Assembly: GCF_000306235.2 (NCBI RefSeq)
Contig: NZ_AKWZ02000009.1
Coordinates: forward strand, 62,001 to 126,000
DNA from: Leptospira fainei serovar Hurstbridge str. BUT 6
Lineage (GTDB): Bacteria; Spirochaetota; Leptospiria; Leptospirales; Leptospiraceae
Direction: 5' to 3'
DNA: 64,000 nt
Positions 47,175 to 56,534 of this stretch are shown here, piece after piece; the stretch's first letter is position 1, and every line of letters starts with the position of its first letter. A program made the position numbers and the translations under genes. The notes under the pieces were generated by a model that had not been told where the DNA came from, ran no database searches, and saw only the letters and a list, made by a program, of their open reading frames with translations.

Positions 47175-50100
47175 TTAGATATTCTTATCCACCCATCTTA
47201 GGTCCAAAGTGTACGGATGCGATTTTTCTACTTTTCGAGGTGATTCCTTCAAACCGCCGGAATGCCCATCCGGGAAAAACCGTGAAATCCTCCGGCTTTC
47301 CGCCTCGAAGGAATTCACCGGGAAAGTCTCATAGGCCCTTCCACCGGGATGAGAAACGTAATATCTACATCCGGCGACAGGCCGGTTCGACCATGAATCC
47401 CAAATGTCGAAGACGAGAGGATTTTGGACGGGTAAATTTGGATGGAGGGTAAACGGAAGATTCCAGGCTTTGAAGCGAATGCCGGCCACTGCCTCCCCCG
47501 GCTTACCCGTAGGGCGCAATGGAACTTCGACCCCATTGCAGGCCAATTGAAAACGCTCATTGGTCCAACCCTCGACTCTTACTTGTAATCGTTCCACTGC
47601 GGAATCGACGGATCGAGAGGTCCCGAACGAGGAAGATTCTTCTCCAAGAACATTCCAAGGTTCTAATGCAAGTCGTAATTCCAGAAAGATGTCGTCTTTC
47701 TTGAGAGTTCCGTATACGGGAAATCGAAACTCGAAGAACGGAAGAAAATCATCATCCTCGAAAGGATATCCGTGATCTTTTAAATCTCTTAAGACGTCCT
47801 TAAAATCGTTCCAAACATAATGTGGTAGTAGAAAACGATCGTGTAATTCCGTTCCCCAATGTACCGGGGACTTCTTATAAGGTTTTTCCCAAAGACGACC
47901 TAAGAGGGATAAAACGAGAAGTTGTTGGACGACGCTCATTCGGTAATGTGGCGGCATTTCAAACGCTCTTAACTCCACCAATCCCAATCGAGGTCCGGCA
48001 GGAGGATATAATTTATCGATCGAAATCTCCGCTCGATGAGTATTTCCAGTCAGGTCGACTAGCAAATTTCGAAACAATCTATCGATTAGCCATGGAGGGA
48101 GGTCTTTCTTTCTTTCATCGACTTGCTTTGCCGCCAATTCGAATTCATACAAAGCCTCGTCCCTACCTTCATCCAACCGAGGAGCTTGAGAAGTCGGTCC
48201 TACGAATAACCCCGAAAATAAGTAGGATAAGGACGGATGATGCTGCCAGTAACTAACCAAGCTTCTCAGTAAATCCGGTCTTCGCAGGAAGGGACTGTCA
48301 GCCGGAGTCATTGCGCCTACCGTGATGTGATTGCCGCCTCCGGTTCCCGAATGACGACCGCCTATCTGAAATTTTTCCGCACTGAGTTTGATCGCTTTCG
48401 CTTCCTCGTAAAGAATCCGAGTCTTCTCCGCCAATTCTTCAAAATCGGAGGAAGGATGTAGATTCACTTCGATTACGCCCGGATCGGGTGTAATTCTAAA
48501 TAGGGACAATCGATTATCATGCGGAGGTTCGTATCCTTCGAATACGATCGGCAGCTTTGTTCGAAGGCAGGCATCTTCGATGGAGGTCAATAAATCCAAC
48601 CAGATATCTAAACGCTCGATCGGCGGAAGAAATATATGTAAAACCCCGAGACGGGGTTCGATTACTAAAGTACTTCGAATCGGAAGTTCTTTTCCGTTCG
48701 GATAAAATTTTCCCTCTTTTTGTGATCGCTCTTTGACTTTCTTTGAAAGTTCCTTATAGGAAGGGAGTTTGCTTGGTTCCGCAACATCGGTAAGAACTGC
48801 GGAAAGACGAAAGGAATCCGCAATGGAAGCGAACGGAAGGCGTAAACCGGCGGGACTGTCGCCTGGTACCAAATATAGACGTTCCCGACGGTAAGTCCAT
48901 TCAGAACTTTCCCAACGCTTTAAAATATAATTATATTGTAATGGAATAGCGAATCCTTTCTTTAATTTAAAGTCCTTTTCCAACACGGAAAGTACTCGCC
49001 TTCTTTCCAGCGATTCAAAGGAAAAATCGTCGTCCTTCGGAGATTCCGGCTTTTCCCATTTCGGCAACTGTCCTTCCTTCCATAGATAATAGAAGCCGTC
49101 TTCGAATAAGGGTATCATGTGTTTGTTAGAAAGTCCTAGCGAAACGCAAATTTGCTCGCCGATTGTTTCGGCTTTAGTCAGCTCGTCATCTCGATCCGCG
49201 TCTTTTTTTTCCTTAGCGGAAGATAAATATGCTTCTTCCTGCCAAAGCTTATCCCCGTCCCGTCTCCAAAATGCATTCAAGGACCAACGAGGCAAAGGCT
49301 CCCCAGGATACCACTTACCTTGAGTAACCTGAACGACCGAACCGGGAGCGAATCGTTTTCTAAGATTAGCTAGCAACTCTTCCGCCAAAGAAAGTTTCTC
49401 GGTTCCGAGCGCATCTGTATTCCATTGCGGATTCTGGCGGTCAGTGTCGGAAACGAACGTCGGCTCTCCTCCGATCGACAATCGAATATCATTTTTTCTT
49501 AATTTATCATCGATTTTTTTCCCTAATTTGAGAATCTTTTCCCACCTTTCTTCAGTGTACGGTTTCGTGACACGCGGGGATTCTTTTATTCGTTTTACGG
49601 CCATGTGAAAATGGAATTTAGCGTTTGCGGGATCGGAATATCCGAATACCGGCGAGGCGCTGGAAGGTTCGGGAACGGCAGCCAAAGGAATATGGCCTTC
49701 GCCGGTGAGTAGACCGGACGTTGGATCGAGACCCACCCAACCTGCGCCGGGTAAATAGACTTCGGCCCAGGCATGCAAATCGGTAAAGTCTTCGGTTGGA
49801 CCGGCCGGTCCGTCTATCGGAACTTCGTCCGGCTTTAATTGAATGAGATACCCGGAAACGAAACGTGCAGCCAGGCCTATATGTCGTAAAATTTGAACCA
49901 ACAGGAAAGCGGAGTCCCTGCAGGATCCGGATTTCTTTTCTAAAGTTTCAGTGCACGTCTGCACGCCAGGTTCCATACGAATAACATAGGAGATGTCTTC
50001 ATAGACTCGATGATTCAATCGAACCAAGTAATCGACGGTACGAGCTTTTTGTAATATTCCGTCTTTCCTAAGTTGCGAAATGTAATTCGCCAACGCATAA

Positions 50101-50471
50101 CTTCCGTCGGAAGCGCTCAAATACGGCATGAGCTCCCTCCGTAAAGAATCGGAATAAATAAAAGGCGCCTCTTCCGCATCCGGTTCCAGAAAAAAATCGA
50201 ACGGATTAAAGACTTGGATTTCGACGATTAGATCCACGAGAATCCTAAGCCGATTCGTTTTTTCGGGAAAAACGAGTCTCGCTTGGTAATTTCCGAACGG
50301 ATCCTGTTGCCAATTTAAAAATTGCTTGGCCGGTTCCACTTGAAGCGAATAGGAGATAATCTTAGTCCGAGAATGGGGAGCCGGACGCAAGCGAATCACA
50401 TGCGGGGAAAGAGAAACCGCTTTGTCATATTCGTAAGATGTTTCGTGTGTTAGAGATACCAATAACGACAT
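47175..50471 (-). CDS. Large transglutaminase and DUF2126 protein
   Basis: The 1098-residue cytoplasmic protein starts with the transglutaminase N-terminal domain (LTHETSYEYDKAVSL) and a core with Cys in KSGSCRDSAFLLVQ (about 183), His in DLHAWAEVY and Asp in GLDPTSG. From about residue 310 DUF2126 follows (DIRLSIGGEPTFVSD, VTQGKWYPGEPLPRWSL, GGRHSGTGGGNHITVG, GNTHRAEISIDKLY), probably a second catalytic unit. Such fusions occur beside CP-ATP-grasp and alpha-E genes. It follows the alpha-E gene by 9 bp in the same operon; product unknown. Confidence 0.92.
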   Translation of the reverse strand: MSLLVSLTHETSYEYDKAVSLSPHVIRLRPAPHSRTKIISYSLQVEPAKQFLNWQQDPFGNYQARLVFPEKTNRLRILVDLIVEIQVFNPFDFFLEPDAEEAPFIYSDSLRRELMPYLSASDGSYALANYISQLRKDGILQKARTVDYLVRLNHRVYEDISYVIRMEPGVQTCTETLEKKSGSCRDSAFLLVQILRHIGLAARFVSGYLIQLKPDEVPIDGPAGPTEDFTDLHAWAEVYLPGAGWVGLDPTSGLLTGEGHIPLAAVPEPSSASPVFGYSDPANAKFHFHMAVKRIKESPRVTKPYTEERWEKILKLGKKIDDKLRKNDIRLSIGGEPTFVSDTDRQNPQWNTDALGTEKLSLAEELLANLRKRFAPGSVVQVTQGKWYPGEPLPRWSLNAFWRRDGDKLWQEEAYLSSAKEKKDADRDDELTKAETIGEQICVSLGLSNKHMIPLFEDGFYYLWKEGQLPKWEKPESPKDDDFSFESLERRRVLSVLEKDFKLKKGFAIPLQYNYILKRWESSEWTYRRERLYLVPGDSPAGLRLPFASIADSFRLSAVLTDVAEPSKLPSYKELSKKVKERSQKEGKFYPNGKELPIRSTLVIEPRLGVLHIFLPPIERLDIWLDLLTSIEDACLRTKLPIVFEGYEPPHDNRLSLFRITPDPGVIEVNLHPSSDFEELAEKTRILYEEAKAIKLSAEKFQIGGRHSGTGGGNHITVGAMTPADSPFLRRPDLLRSLVSYWQHHPSLSYLFSGLFVGPTSQAPRLDEGRDEALYEFELAAKQVDERKKDLPPWLIDRLFRNLLVDLTGNTHRAEISIDKLYPPAGPRLGLVELRAFEMPPHYRMSVVQQLLVLSLLGRLWEKPYKKSPVHWGTELHDRFLLPHYVWNDFKDVLRDLKDHGYPFEDDDFLPFFEFRFPVYGTLKKDDIFLELRLALEPWNVLGEESSSFGTSRSVDSAVERLQVRVEGWTNERFQLACNGVEVPLRPTGKPGEAVAGIRFKAWNLPFTLHPNLPVQNPLVFDIWDSWSNRPVAGCRYYVSHPGGRAYETFPVNSFEAESRRISRFFPDGHSGGLKESPRKVEKSHPYTLDLRWVDKNI

Positions 50472-50480
50472 TCGTAAATA

Positions 50481-51425
50481 TTAATTCCTGAAGTATGTTT
50501 CGTCCAACTCCGACGCAATACCGTTCAATCTGACTTGCAACTGATCCAAATATTCATGCATGCCCGTCCCAAAAATCTCGTCGATGGAAGCGTAGTTCAT
50601 TTCGGATAATAATAGTCCGACCCGACGTTCCGTTTCGTTCGCATACGAATCCTTGTCGGTACCGCTTAGAATCTTTAAGCTATCGAAGGTTTTAGACAAA
50701 CAAAATCGAATCGCTCTCGGGAAGAGCTTATCCAAGATCAAGAATTGAGCGATATTCTTAGGCGTGATCCTTGTATATATTCGATTAAACATCTCGTGAG
50801 CACTTGCTGATTTCAGAAGGGATAGCCATTGAATCAAATCCAAGGTCGACCCTGTTTCTTCATGAGACGGAAGCAGAATGAAATATTTCATATCCAGAAT
50901 CCGAGTCGTCTTATCGGCCCTTTCCAATAATCTTCCCAACAAAGCGAAATGCCAAACTTCATCGTGTGAAATGGTGGCTTCTTGGCATCCATAAAACAAC
51001 AAGCATTGATTTCGAATTGATTTAAAAAATTCGGCGATTCCGGGCATATCCGATTCCTCGAATTTCTTTCTCGTACGAAACGTAAGATAAAACTCGTTAA
51101 TCACTTCCCACATAGGTGTGGAAATATTCTCACGAATCGTTCGTGCGTTTTCCCTGGCCCTAATTAAGCAATTCATAATGGAGTTCGGATTTTCGACGTC
51201 CAGACTCATAAAATGAATCACATTTTCCTTTGTGGGAAGGGAATACTTCTTAGTAAAAAGTTCGTTATCTCCCGTCGTGTAGACCAACGGCATCCATTGA
51301 CGATTCGCATCTTCGTTTAAATCCAAAGAAAGCTGGAAATTTACATCAAGAAAGCGGGAATAATTCTCCGCTCTCTCCATGTATCGATTCATCCAATACA
51401 CGGATTCGGCGACTCGGCTCAGCAT
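50481..51425 (-). CDS. Alpha-E domain protein
   Basis: The 314-residue all-helical protein opens with the alpha-E signature MLSRVAESVYWMNRYMERAEN and contains WHFALLGRLLERADKTTRILD near the middle, which repeats the same motif. The domain has no known catalytic activity and accompanies CP-ATP-grasp ligases. It lies between the ATP-grasp gene (69 bp upstream) and the transglutaminase/DUF2126 gene, so these three genes form the split version of the module whose first two domains are fused at 40695-43208. Confidence 0.92.
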   Translation of the reverse strand: MLSRVAESVYWMNRYMERAENYSRFLDVNFQLSLDLNEDANRQWMPLVYTTGDNELFTKKYSLPTKENVIHFMSLDVENPNSIMNCLIRARENARTIRENISTPMWEVINEFYLTFRTRKKFEESDMPGIAEFFKSIRNQCLLFYGCQEATISHDEVWHFALLGRLLERADKTTRILDMKYFILLPSHEETGSTLDLIQWLSLLKSASAHEMFNRIYTRITPKNIAQFLILDKLFPRAIRFCLSKTFDSLKILSGTDKDSYANETERRVGLLLSEMNYASIDEIFGTGMHEYLDQLQVRLNGIASELDETYFRN

Positions 51426-51494
51426 AGGAAACCTCTCTAGTTCGTTTTTTACTACGGTTCCGCTTGCCGGGAATATACCCCGGTGCCTATTTAC

Positions 51495-52925
51495 TCATCC
51501 ATGACCCATGACCCATGTATCTTTGGATCCCCCGCCTTGCGAAGAATTTACGACCAACGATCCTTTACGCAAAGCGACTCTTGTAAGCCCTCCGGGCATC
51601 ACATAAATATCTTCTCCATAAAGAATAAACGGTCGTAAGTCGACATGACGACCTTCCAATTTATTCTCTACCAAAGTGGGAACACGGGAAAGATTCAGCA
51701 CAGGTTGCGCGATGTAATTACGCGGATCCGCTTCCACTTTTCTGATGAACTCTTCCCGTTCCTTTTCACTTGCGACGGGGCCGATGATCATTCCGTATCC
51801 GCCGGCCCCGTTCGCGGCTTTTACGACTAAATTTGAGATATTCTCCCGAACGTATTTCAAATCTTTTTCTCTGGAACAAAGATAAGTAGGAACATTCGGA
51901 ATGATAGCTTCCTCACCCAGATAATATTTAATGATTTCCGGTACGAAAGAATAGATTACCTTGTCATCGGCAACTCCGGTGCCTGGAGCGTTTGCAAGAG
52001 CAACATTTCCTTTTCTAAAAGCTTCGAAAATCCCGGGCACTCCGAGCAAGGAATCCTTACGGAACACCTTCGGGTCCATGAAAATATCGTCTATCCTTCG
52101 ATAAAGAACATCCACTTGTTTCAATCCATGAGTGGTTCTCATGTAAAGTTTGTCGTCCTTAACTACCAGATCGGTTCCTTCGACTAAAGGAACTCCCATC
52201 CTAGACGCTAAAAAGCTATGCTCATAATAGGCCGAGTTATAGATTCCGGGAGTCAAAACCGCGATATTAGGATTCGGTTTTCCCGAAATATGCTCGAGCA
52301 TTCCTCGAAGCCTGATCGGATAATCGTAAATCGGACGGACGGAAAGACTTGCGAACAATTCCGGAAACGTCTTCTTCATTACTTCACGATTTTCTAATAC
52401 ATAGGATACGCCCGACGGACAACGGAGATTATCCTCGAGCACAAGCATTCTCCCGTCCCCGTCGCGAACCAGATCCGTTCCGGTGATATGAATCCAAGTA
52501 CCTTTGGGAGGAACGACTCCTTTACATTCCTTCAAGTAGCCGGTGCTGCTATAAATGATTTCCGCCGGAATAATTCCGTCTTTGATGATTTTTTCATCAC
52601 CGTATATATCCTGGACAAAAAGATTGAGCGCACGGATTCGCTGCTTTAATCCATCCTCTAATTTTTTCCACTCGTGAGCCGTTACGATCCTTGGAATGAT
52701 ATCGAAAGGCATGATCCTCTCTTCTTCTTCCTCATCACCGTAAACGTTGAAGGTAATTCCTAAAGAGAGCAGAGCTTTTTCCGCCGAGCTTTTGCGCTTG
52801 AACAACTCCTTGTCGTCCATCCCTTCGATTCTGGATTTCAAGGTATGGTAACTCTGCCGGATCCCGCCTTCTGGCGAGAACATCTCATCGTAAAATGAAT
52901 CTGTTTGATAGTTTGTCAGGAGCAT
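51495..52925 (-). CDS. Circularly permuted ATP-grasp protein
   Basis: The 476-residue cytoplasmic protein matches CP_ATPgrasp_2: [85 protein letters not shown] (nucleotide-binding loop) and [14 protein letters not shown] near the end. Predicted to form an amide or peptide bond at the cost of ATP with unknown substrates. First gene of the minus-strand module with the alpha-E and transglutaminase genes. Its last codons contain a short repeat, ATGACCC twice followed by ATG, at 51501-51517. Confidence 0.92.
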   Translation of the reverse strand: MLLTNYQTDSFYDEMFSPEGGIRQSYHTLKSRIEGMDDKELFKRKSSAEKALLSLGITFNVYGDEEEEERIMPFDIIPRIVTAHEWKKLEDGLKQRIRALNLFVQDIYGDEKIIKDGIIPAEIIYSSTGYLKECKGVVPPKGTWIHITGTDLVRDGDGRMLVLEDNLRCPSGVSYVLENREVMKKTFPELFASLSVRPIYDYPIRLRGMLEHISGKPNPNIAVLTPGIYNSAYYEHSFLASRMGVPLVEGTDLVVKDDKLYMRTTHGLKQVDVLYRRIDDIFMDPKVFRKDSLLGVPGIFEAFRKGNVALANAPGTGVADDKVIYSFVPEIIKYYLGEEAIIPNVPTYLCSREKDLKYVRENISNLVVKAANGAGGYGMIIGPVASEKEREEFIRKVEADPRNYIAQPVLNLSRVPTLVENKLEGRHVDLRPFILYGEDIYVMPGGLTRVALRKGSLVVNSSQGGGSKDTWVMGHG

Positions 52926-53228
52926 AGAAATTCCTCCATCTCTTACCGGAAAGTACGGGCATGCCTTCTATTTAACAAGCAGAATTTAGATTGGTCGCTT
53001 ATTTTTTAATCTATTTATTTTATATTGCTCCATAATTAAGCAATATAATTCATTGAGGAGCAAAATGCAAGTCCCCTAGACTATTTTTTTTAAATTTTTG
53101 GATTTCTAATTGGGTTTTGCGATCGGGAAAATCTGGAATTCTGGGAAAAATCTGTAGCAAATCCTATCTAAAAATTGCAGACCGCAATCAAAACTAGGGG
53201 ATTCGAACAAAGCATATCGATCGGAAAT
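52926..53228. other. Intergenic region upstream of the ATP-grasp operon
   Basis: About 300 bp without a coding frame of interest. TTATATTGCT (53020-53029) and AGCAATATAA (53039-53048) form a perfect 10-bp inverted repeat around a 9-nt AT-rich spacer, about 95 bp before the ATG at 52925. It could be an operator or a hairpin in the leader. Confidence 0.45.
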
Positions 53229-54110
53229 TTATTTTTTCTTGGATTCCAGTTCCTTCGCAATCTGGCATTCTCGAGGAGGCTCTCGGCGTAAGACTTCCGT
53301 GGCGCTCCTGGATCCGACAATGTATCCTGGAATTACTCCAACCAATCCGATGAATTGGCCGCCTATATAAGACCCGTAAGCAGGATATAAAACGTGGAAG
53401 GCATGCATTTGAGTCGCGAGATCGCATCGATATCTAAAATATCGAATTGCGTCGTCCGATGCGCGAGCTTCAGGATAGAAGGTTCCTAAAATCGGAATCA
53501 TGTATGAGAAAGTATATAGACTTCGATATTTGCGGAGCGAAAAATCTTTTGCGTGTCCTCCTTCATGCACAGCGGCGGCAGGCAAGTCGGAATAGATATG
53601 AATCGTATTGGTATAGGGATTGTAGTGATCTCCCCCGCATACATAAGGTAAGCCGCAATTAGCGAAAATTCGCTCGGGAAAAACAAGCTCCAAGACCCAG
53701 GTAAACAAACCGAAAGTCCACTTTAACAACGGATTCACGTTTTTAGATCGCCAGAGTCTCATAAAATCGCTGCCGGGAGAATATTGGTTAAAGCGAACCT
53801 TTACATCGCTTAGATTATTATCTTTGATATATTCTTTTAAGAAATTCTTAGTCTCCTCGGAGATTCGATGATTACTCATTCGCTTGTCTCCGATCACGAT
53901 TTTACTCAAAACCCCCAAGATATTTCCTAACCCGTCAAGGAAGCCATTCGGAACTCCCTCTTCGAATTGAGGATTATCTTCCGAAAAATAATACTCTTCG
54001 TTCGGATCGTACGGTTGTCCGATCGTGTATCTTTTTTCCGCCGAATACAGACACCCCAGCTGTAAAACTGCACCGAGAAGGAGAAGGGAAAAATACTTAG
54101 TTCCGTTCAC
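53229..54110 (-). CDS. Lipoprotein with HEGGH motif, possible metallopeptidase
   Basis: Start placed at GTG 54110 (293 aa): it is preceded by AGGAGGGAG at ideal spacing, begins one nucleotide after the upstream stop and opens a lipoprotein signal (VNGTKYFSLLLLGAVLQLGC). AAAVHEGGHAKDF at about 180-192 is an HExxH-type zincin signature; further ligands are unclear. Late Gly/Val-rich segments (FIGLVGVIPGYIVG) look membrane-associated. The family is not recognised. It is the last gene of the operon that carries four TRL-like lipoproteins. Confidence 0.75.
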   Translation of the reverse strand: MNGTKYFSLLLLGAVLQLGCLYSAEKRYTIGQPYDPNEEYYFSEDNPQFEEGVPNGFLDGLGNILGVLSKIVIGDKRMSNHRISEETKNFLKEYIKDNNLSDVKVRFNQYSPGSDFMRLWRSKNVNPLLKWTFGLFTWVLELVFPERIFANCGLPYVCGGDHYNPYTNTIHIYSDLPAAAVHEGGHAKDFSLRKYRSLYTFSYMIPILGTFYPEARASDDAIRYFRYRCDLATQMHAFHVLYPAYGSYIGGQFIGLVGVIPGYIVGSRSATEVLRREPPRECQIAKELESKKK

Positions 54111-54111
54111 C

Positions 54112-54843
54112 TTACTCCCTCCTTCCGGCAGGGTTAATGGAAGAACCCAACACAGGATGCCGTTTCCATCCTTCAAAAAATTCTAATAGAGCAATTCGAC
54201 CTAGTTGATTCAATTGGTCTTCTCGATTTCCCCTGTAACCCAGATACGGCATATAAATAATCCAGCCGACAAGAGAGATCGTAGAGATAACAAACATAGC
54301 GTCCGTGGTGGCGGATTCGATGCTATCTTGAAAACGAAATTGCCAAATCAGGTCATTTTTTCCGGCTGAAAAAACATCCGCCTCGAAATTTACGCTGACG
54401 AGATTCGTAAACGGATGAACGATCCAATTGTCCTTAGTGGACAAATCGAACCGCTTTATAACGATTCGATAATTTCCCCTATATTCGTCCGGATGCTCCG
54501 AAAATTCCTTTCTCATGAGAGAAGTCAACGGACCGTACTCGTTCTTTAGGTAATTGGGAGCAAAAAATAACCAAGTAGGATTGCGTTTGGCAAACTGGGT
54601 TTTTGATTCTTCCGGAAATTCGACGATAATACTAGGCGCTGCGGTCAACGAAGATTCTCCGTGAGTCCCGAGATCTTTGTATTTTCTCCATTGCTCGACG
54701 CTATCCAGAACGCCCGGATAGGTGCGAGGAACGTACACCCGCAGAGAGATACAGTCGGAAAAAGAGAGAAGAAGAAAAATATTAAGGAATTTTAAAATTC
54801 TCCAACGATGGAACTGGAGAAACGGATTTCGGTTTTGAATCAT
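54112..54843 (-). CDS. Exported protein of unknown function in the TRL operon
   Basis: Start placed at ATG 54843, overlapping the preceding stop as ATGA (243 aa). The hydrophobic segment LKFLNIFLLLSFSDC has a lipobox-like Cys. The central part alternates strands and charged loops, and a hydrophobic helix (ISTISLVGWIIYMPYLG) lies near residue 205. No family recognised. Its stop is one nucleotide before the GTG start of the HEGGH gene, so translation is likely coupled. Confidence 0.72.
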   Translation of the reverse strand: MIQNRNPFLQFHRWRILKFLNIFLLLSFSDCISLRVYVPRTYPGVLDSVEQWRKYKDLGTHGESSLTAAPSIIVEFPEESKTQFAKRNPTWLFFAPNYLKNEYGPLTSLMRKEFSEHPDEYRGNYRIVIKRFDLSTKDNWIVHPFTNLVSVNFEADVFSAGKNDLIWQFRFQDSIESATTDAMFVISTISLVGWIIYMPYLGYRGNREDQLNQLGRIALLEFFEGWKRHPVLGSSINPAGRRE

Positions 54844-55178
54844 TCCCCCCAGACCTCGATACAATCGAAATAAACCAGCCCCATCAAATAACTTTCAGTG
54901 CTCCGATCGATCAGGGCAACTTTCGAGATCTTACTCCGAATAAGAGTTTCCTTCAAAGAAACCTGCTGCCCGTAATAGCCGAAGTAAAAAAGAACGGATC
55001 CAAAAGTGCAAGATTCCCCTTTTTTCAAAATCCTAGCGGACGTGACTGTATGTCCGGCAGGATCTGCGGACAAATGATATTTATTATTCGTATAGATCCA
55101 GCCAGGTTCGGGAGTCGAAGTGCAGGAAGCGACCGCGAACGACAAAACGAAGGATAAGTAAAAAATCGAACTCCTCAT
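54840..55178 (-). CDS. TRL-like lipoprotein
   Basis: The 112-residue lipoprotein has a signal ending in AVASC and TRL features: GWIYTNNKYHLSADP, then KKGESC, GYYGQQVSLKETLIRSKISKV and a final YFDCIEVWGE. The family's GDSS element is replaced here by GYYG. TRL-like proteins (PF13146) are small lipoproteins of unknown function. The ATG overlaps the previous stop by 4 nt. Confidence 0.82.
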   Translation of the reverse strand: MRSSIFYLSFVLSFAVASCTSTPEPGWIYTNNKYHLSADPAGHTVTSARILKKGESCTFGSVLFYFGYYGQQVSLKETLIRSKISKVALIDRSTESYLMGLVYFDCIEVWGE

Positions 55179-55522
55179 CCTTTCTCTCCGATTACGATCG
55201 TACAGTAATTTCGATAAAGTAGGGTTAGGATTTGTAAGCTAGAATGATCGATCAGTGAAACTCGGCTAATTCCATTTTTGAAAGCGATTTCGCCCGCTCC
55301 TGCATTGCCGACTGAAAAAAGAGTCAAAAAATTATGTACGCAACCTTCAGCTCTCAACTCTCTACGAACCGACGAGTCAGGATTGATCGTTCCGGGAAAA
55401 GAAGTTTTCGAATAGAGTATACCGGAAACGGGTCCCGAAGCGCAGCTCAAAGTCGTAAGAAGGAAACCTAATAGTAAAAGATAGATCCGGATTATGACGT
55501 AAGTTCTTCGAGACTGACTCAT
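55175..55522 (-). CDS. TRL-like lipoprotein
   Basis: A 115-residue lipoprotein with signal ending in TTLSC and the classic start CASGPVSGILYSKTSFPG. AEGC replaces the usual GESC, followed by FSVGNAGAGEIAFKNGISRVSLID and YCTIVIGE. It overlaps both neighbours by 4 nt (ATGA), so the series is read as one message. Confidence 0.83.
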   Translation of the reverse strand: MSQSRRTYVIIRIYLLLLGFLLTTLSCASGPVSGILYSKTSFPGTINPDSSVRRELRAEGCVHNFLTLFSVGNAGAGEIAFKNGISRVSLIDHSSLQILTLLYRNYCTIVIGEKG

Positions 55523-55947
55523 TGTTTTTCTCCGTCGGAACGAGCGGGCCGTATCGACTCACTCCTTTTCCCCCAAACTACCGTGCAAAAAGATTGATAC
55601 ACCGTCCCCCCCAAAACTGCAATTTGATCGAATTCAACAAACCCTACATCCTGAATATTTCCATTTCTGATGGAAGCTTCCACACTTGAATCCCCATAAG
55701 CGTAAACGGAAAAAATACTATAAGCACAGGACTCGCCGAAATCGGTCGGTGCCGCCTTTGAAAGATCTCCCGTCCAACTGCTCGTCTCAAAAAAAAGAAA
55801 GCCTCCTCTTGAAATCGATTGAGCCGGATTACTTCCACCACGAATCGGATGCGTCTCAATTCGCGGCGATCCCGCGCTCAAAAGATTCCATCCAGTACAA
55901 TTTATGAGAAGGCAAAAAGACAGAATCGATAGAACATTAACTTTCAT
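55519..55947 (-). CDS. TRL-like lipoprotein
   Basis: Start placed at ATG 55947 (142 aa), the first Met that opens a lipoprotein signal (MKVNVLSILSFCLLINC); the frame extends upstream into the previous gene without support. The core has FGESCAYSIFSVYAYGDSSVEASIRNGNIQDVGFVEFDQ and QSFCTVVWG, typical of TRL-like proteins, with a basic tail. Ribosome binding site is weak. Confidence 0.8.
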   Translation of the reverse strand: MKVNVLSILSFCLLINCTGWNLLSAGSPRIETHPIRGGSNPAQSISRGGFLFFETSSWTGDLSKAAPTDFGESCAYSIFSVYAYGDSSVEASIRNGNIQDVGFVEFDQIAVLGGTVYQSFCTVVWGKRSESIRPARSDGEKQ

Positions 55948-55981
55948 TCTTAAAATCACAGAAATCCTCTCTATATTCCGA

Positions 55982-56440
55982 TCAGAGAGGATCGTTCCCC
56001 TTAAGAATCTTGGAATCTTTCTCCAATTCATCTCCTTCTCCGTTTACAATAGTGCAAAAGGAATGAAATAGAAGCCCGGAAAACCATGCTTCCTGAGTGT
56101 ATTCCACGAATGCAATTTTCTTAATACGTGATCGTCGCAAAATTTCTTCCATAGATGAATCCCCCCAGCCGACTAACCCGAGAAAGCTTCTACTGCATGC
56201 CGAGGACGAAAGTATGCTTTCCCCTTGCTGAGGATTCCCGCCGATAGCCGATTGCTTGGAAAAAATCCAATTCCCCTTTGATAAAATTTGGATAAAATTG
56301 GAATCACCAACGATCGGATGGGTCGAAGATTCGGCATTCGTCACTGTAAGTATATTTACGCCGGAACAAAAGGAGTGCAATCCGACAAAAAGAACGAGCA
56401 CGATTTTGTAAGAATGACGAATTAAGAAAGTCTCGATCAT
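55982..56440 (-). CDS. TRL-like lipoprotein, first gene of the operon
   Basis: The 152-residue protein has a signal ending in LHSFC and TRL features: SSACSRSFLGLVGWGDSSMEEILRRSRIKKIAFVEY and HSFCTIVNGE, followed by a charged tail. It is the upstream member of a minus-strand set with four TRL-like genes, each separated by overlaps or less than 40 bp. The promoter should lie between 56441 and 56534. Confidence 0.82.
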   Translation of the reverse strand: MIETFLIRHSYKIVLVLFVGLHSFCSGVNILTVTNAESSTHPIVGDSNFIQILSKGNWIFSKQSAIGGNPQQGESILSSSACSRSFLGLVGWGDSSMEEILRRSRIKKIAFVEYTQEAWFSGLLFHSFCTIVNGEGDELEKDSKILKGNDPL

Positions 56441-56534
56441 GCGAAAGGAAATATCGCGCGCATAATGAAAGTGTAAAGAAATTTTTTAATCGAATTTCTC
56501 GTAGAAAGTCAAAACGTCATGCCGCCGAATCGAA

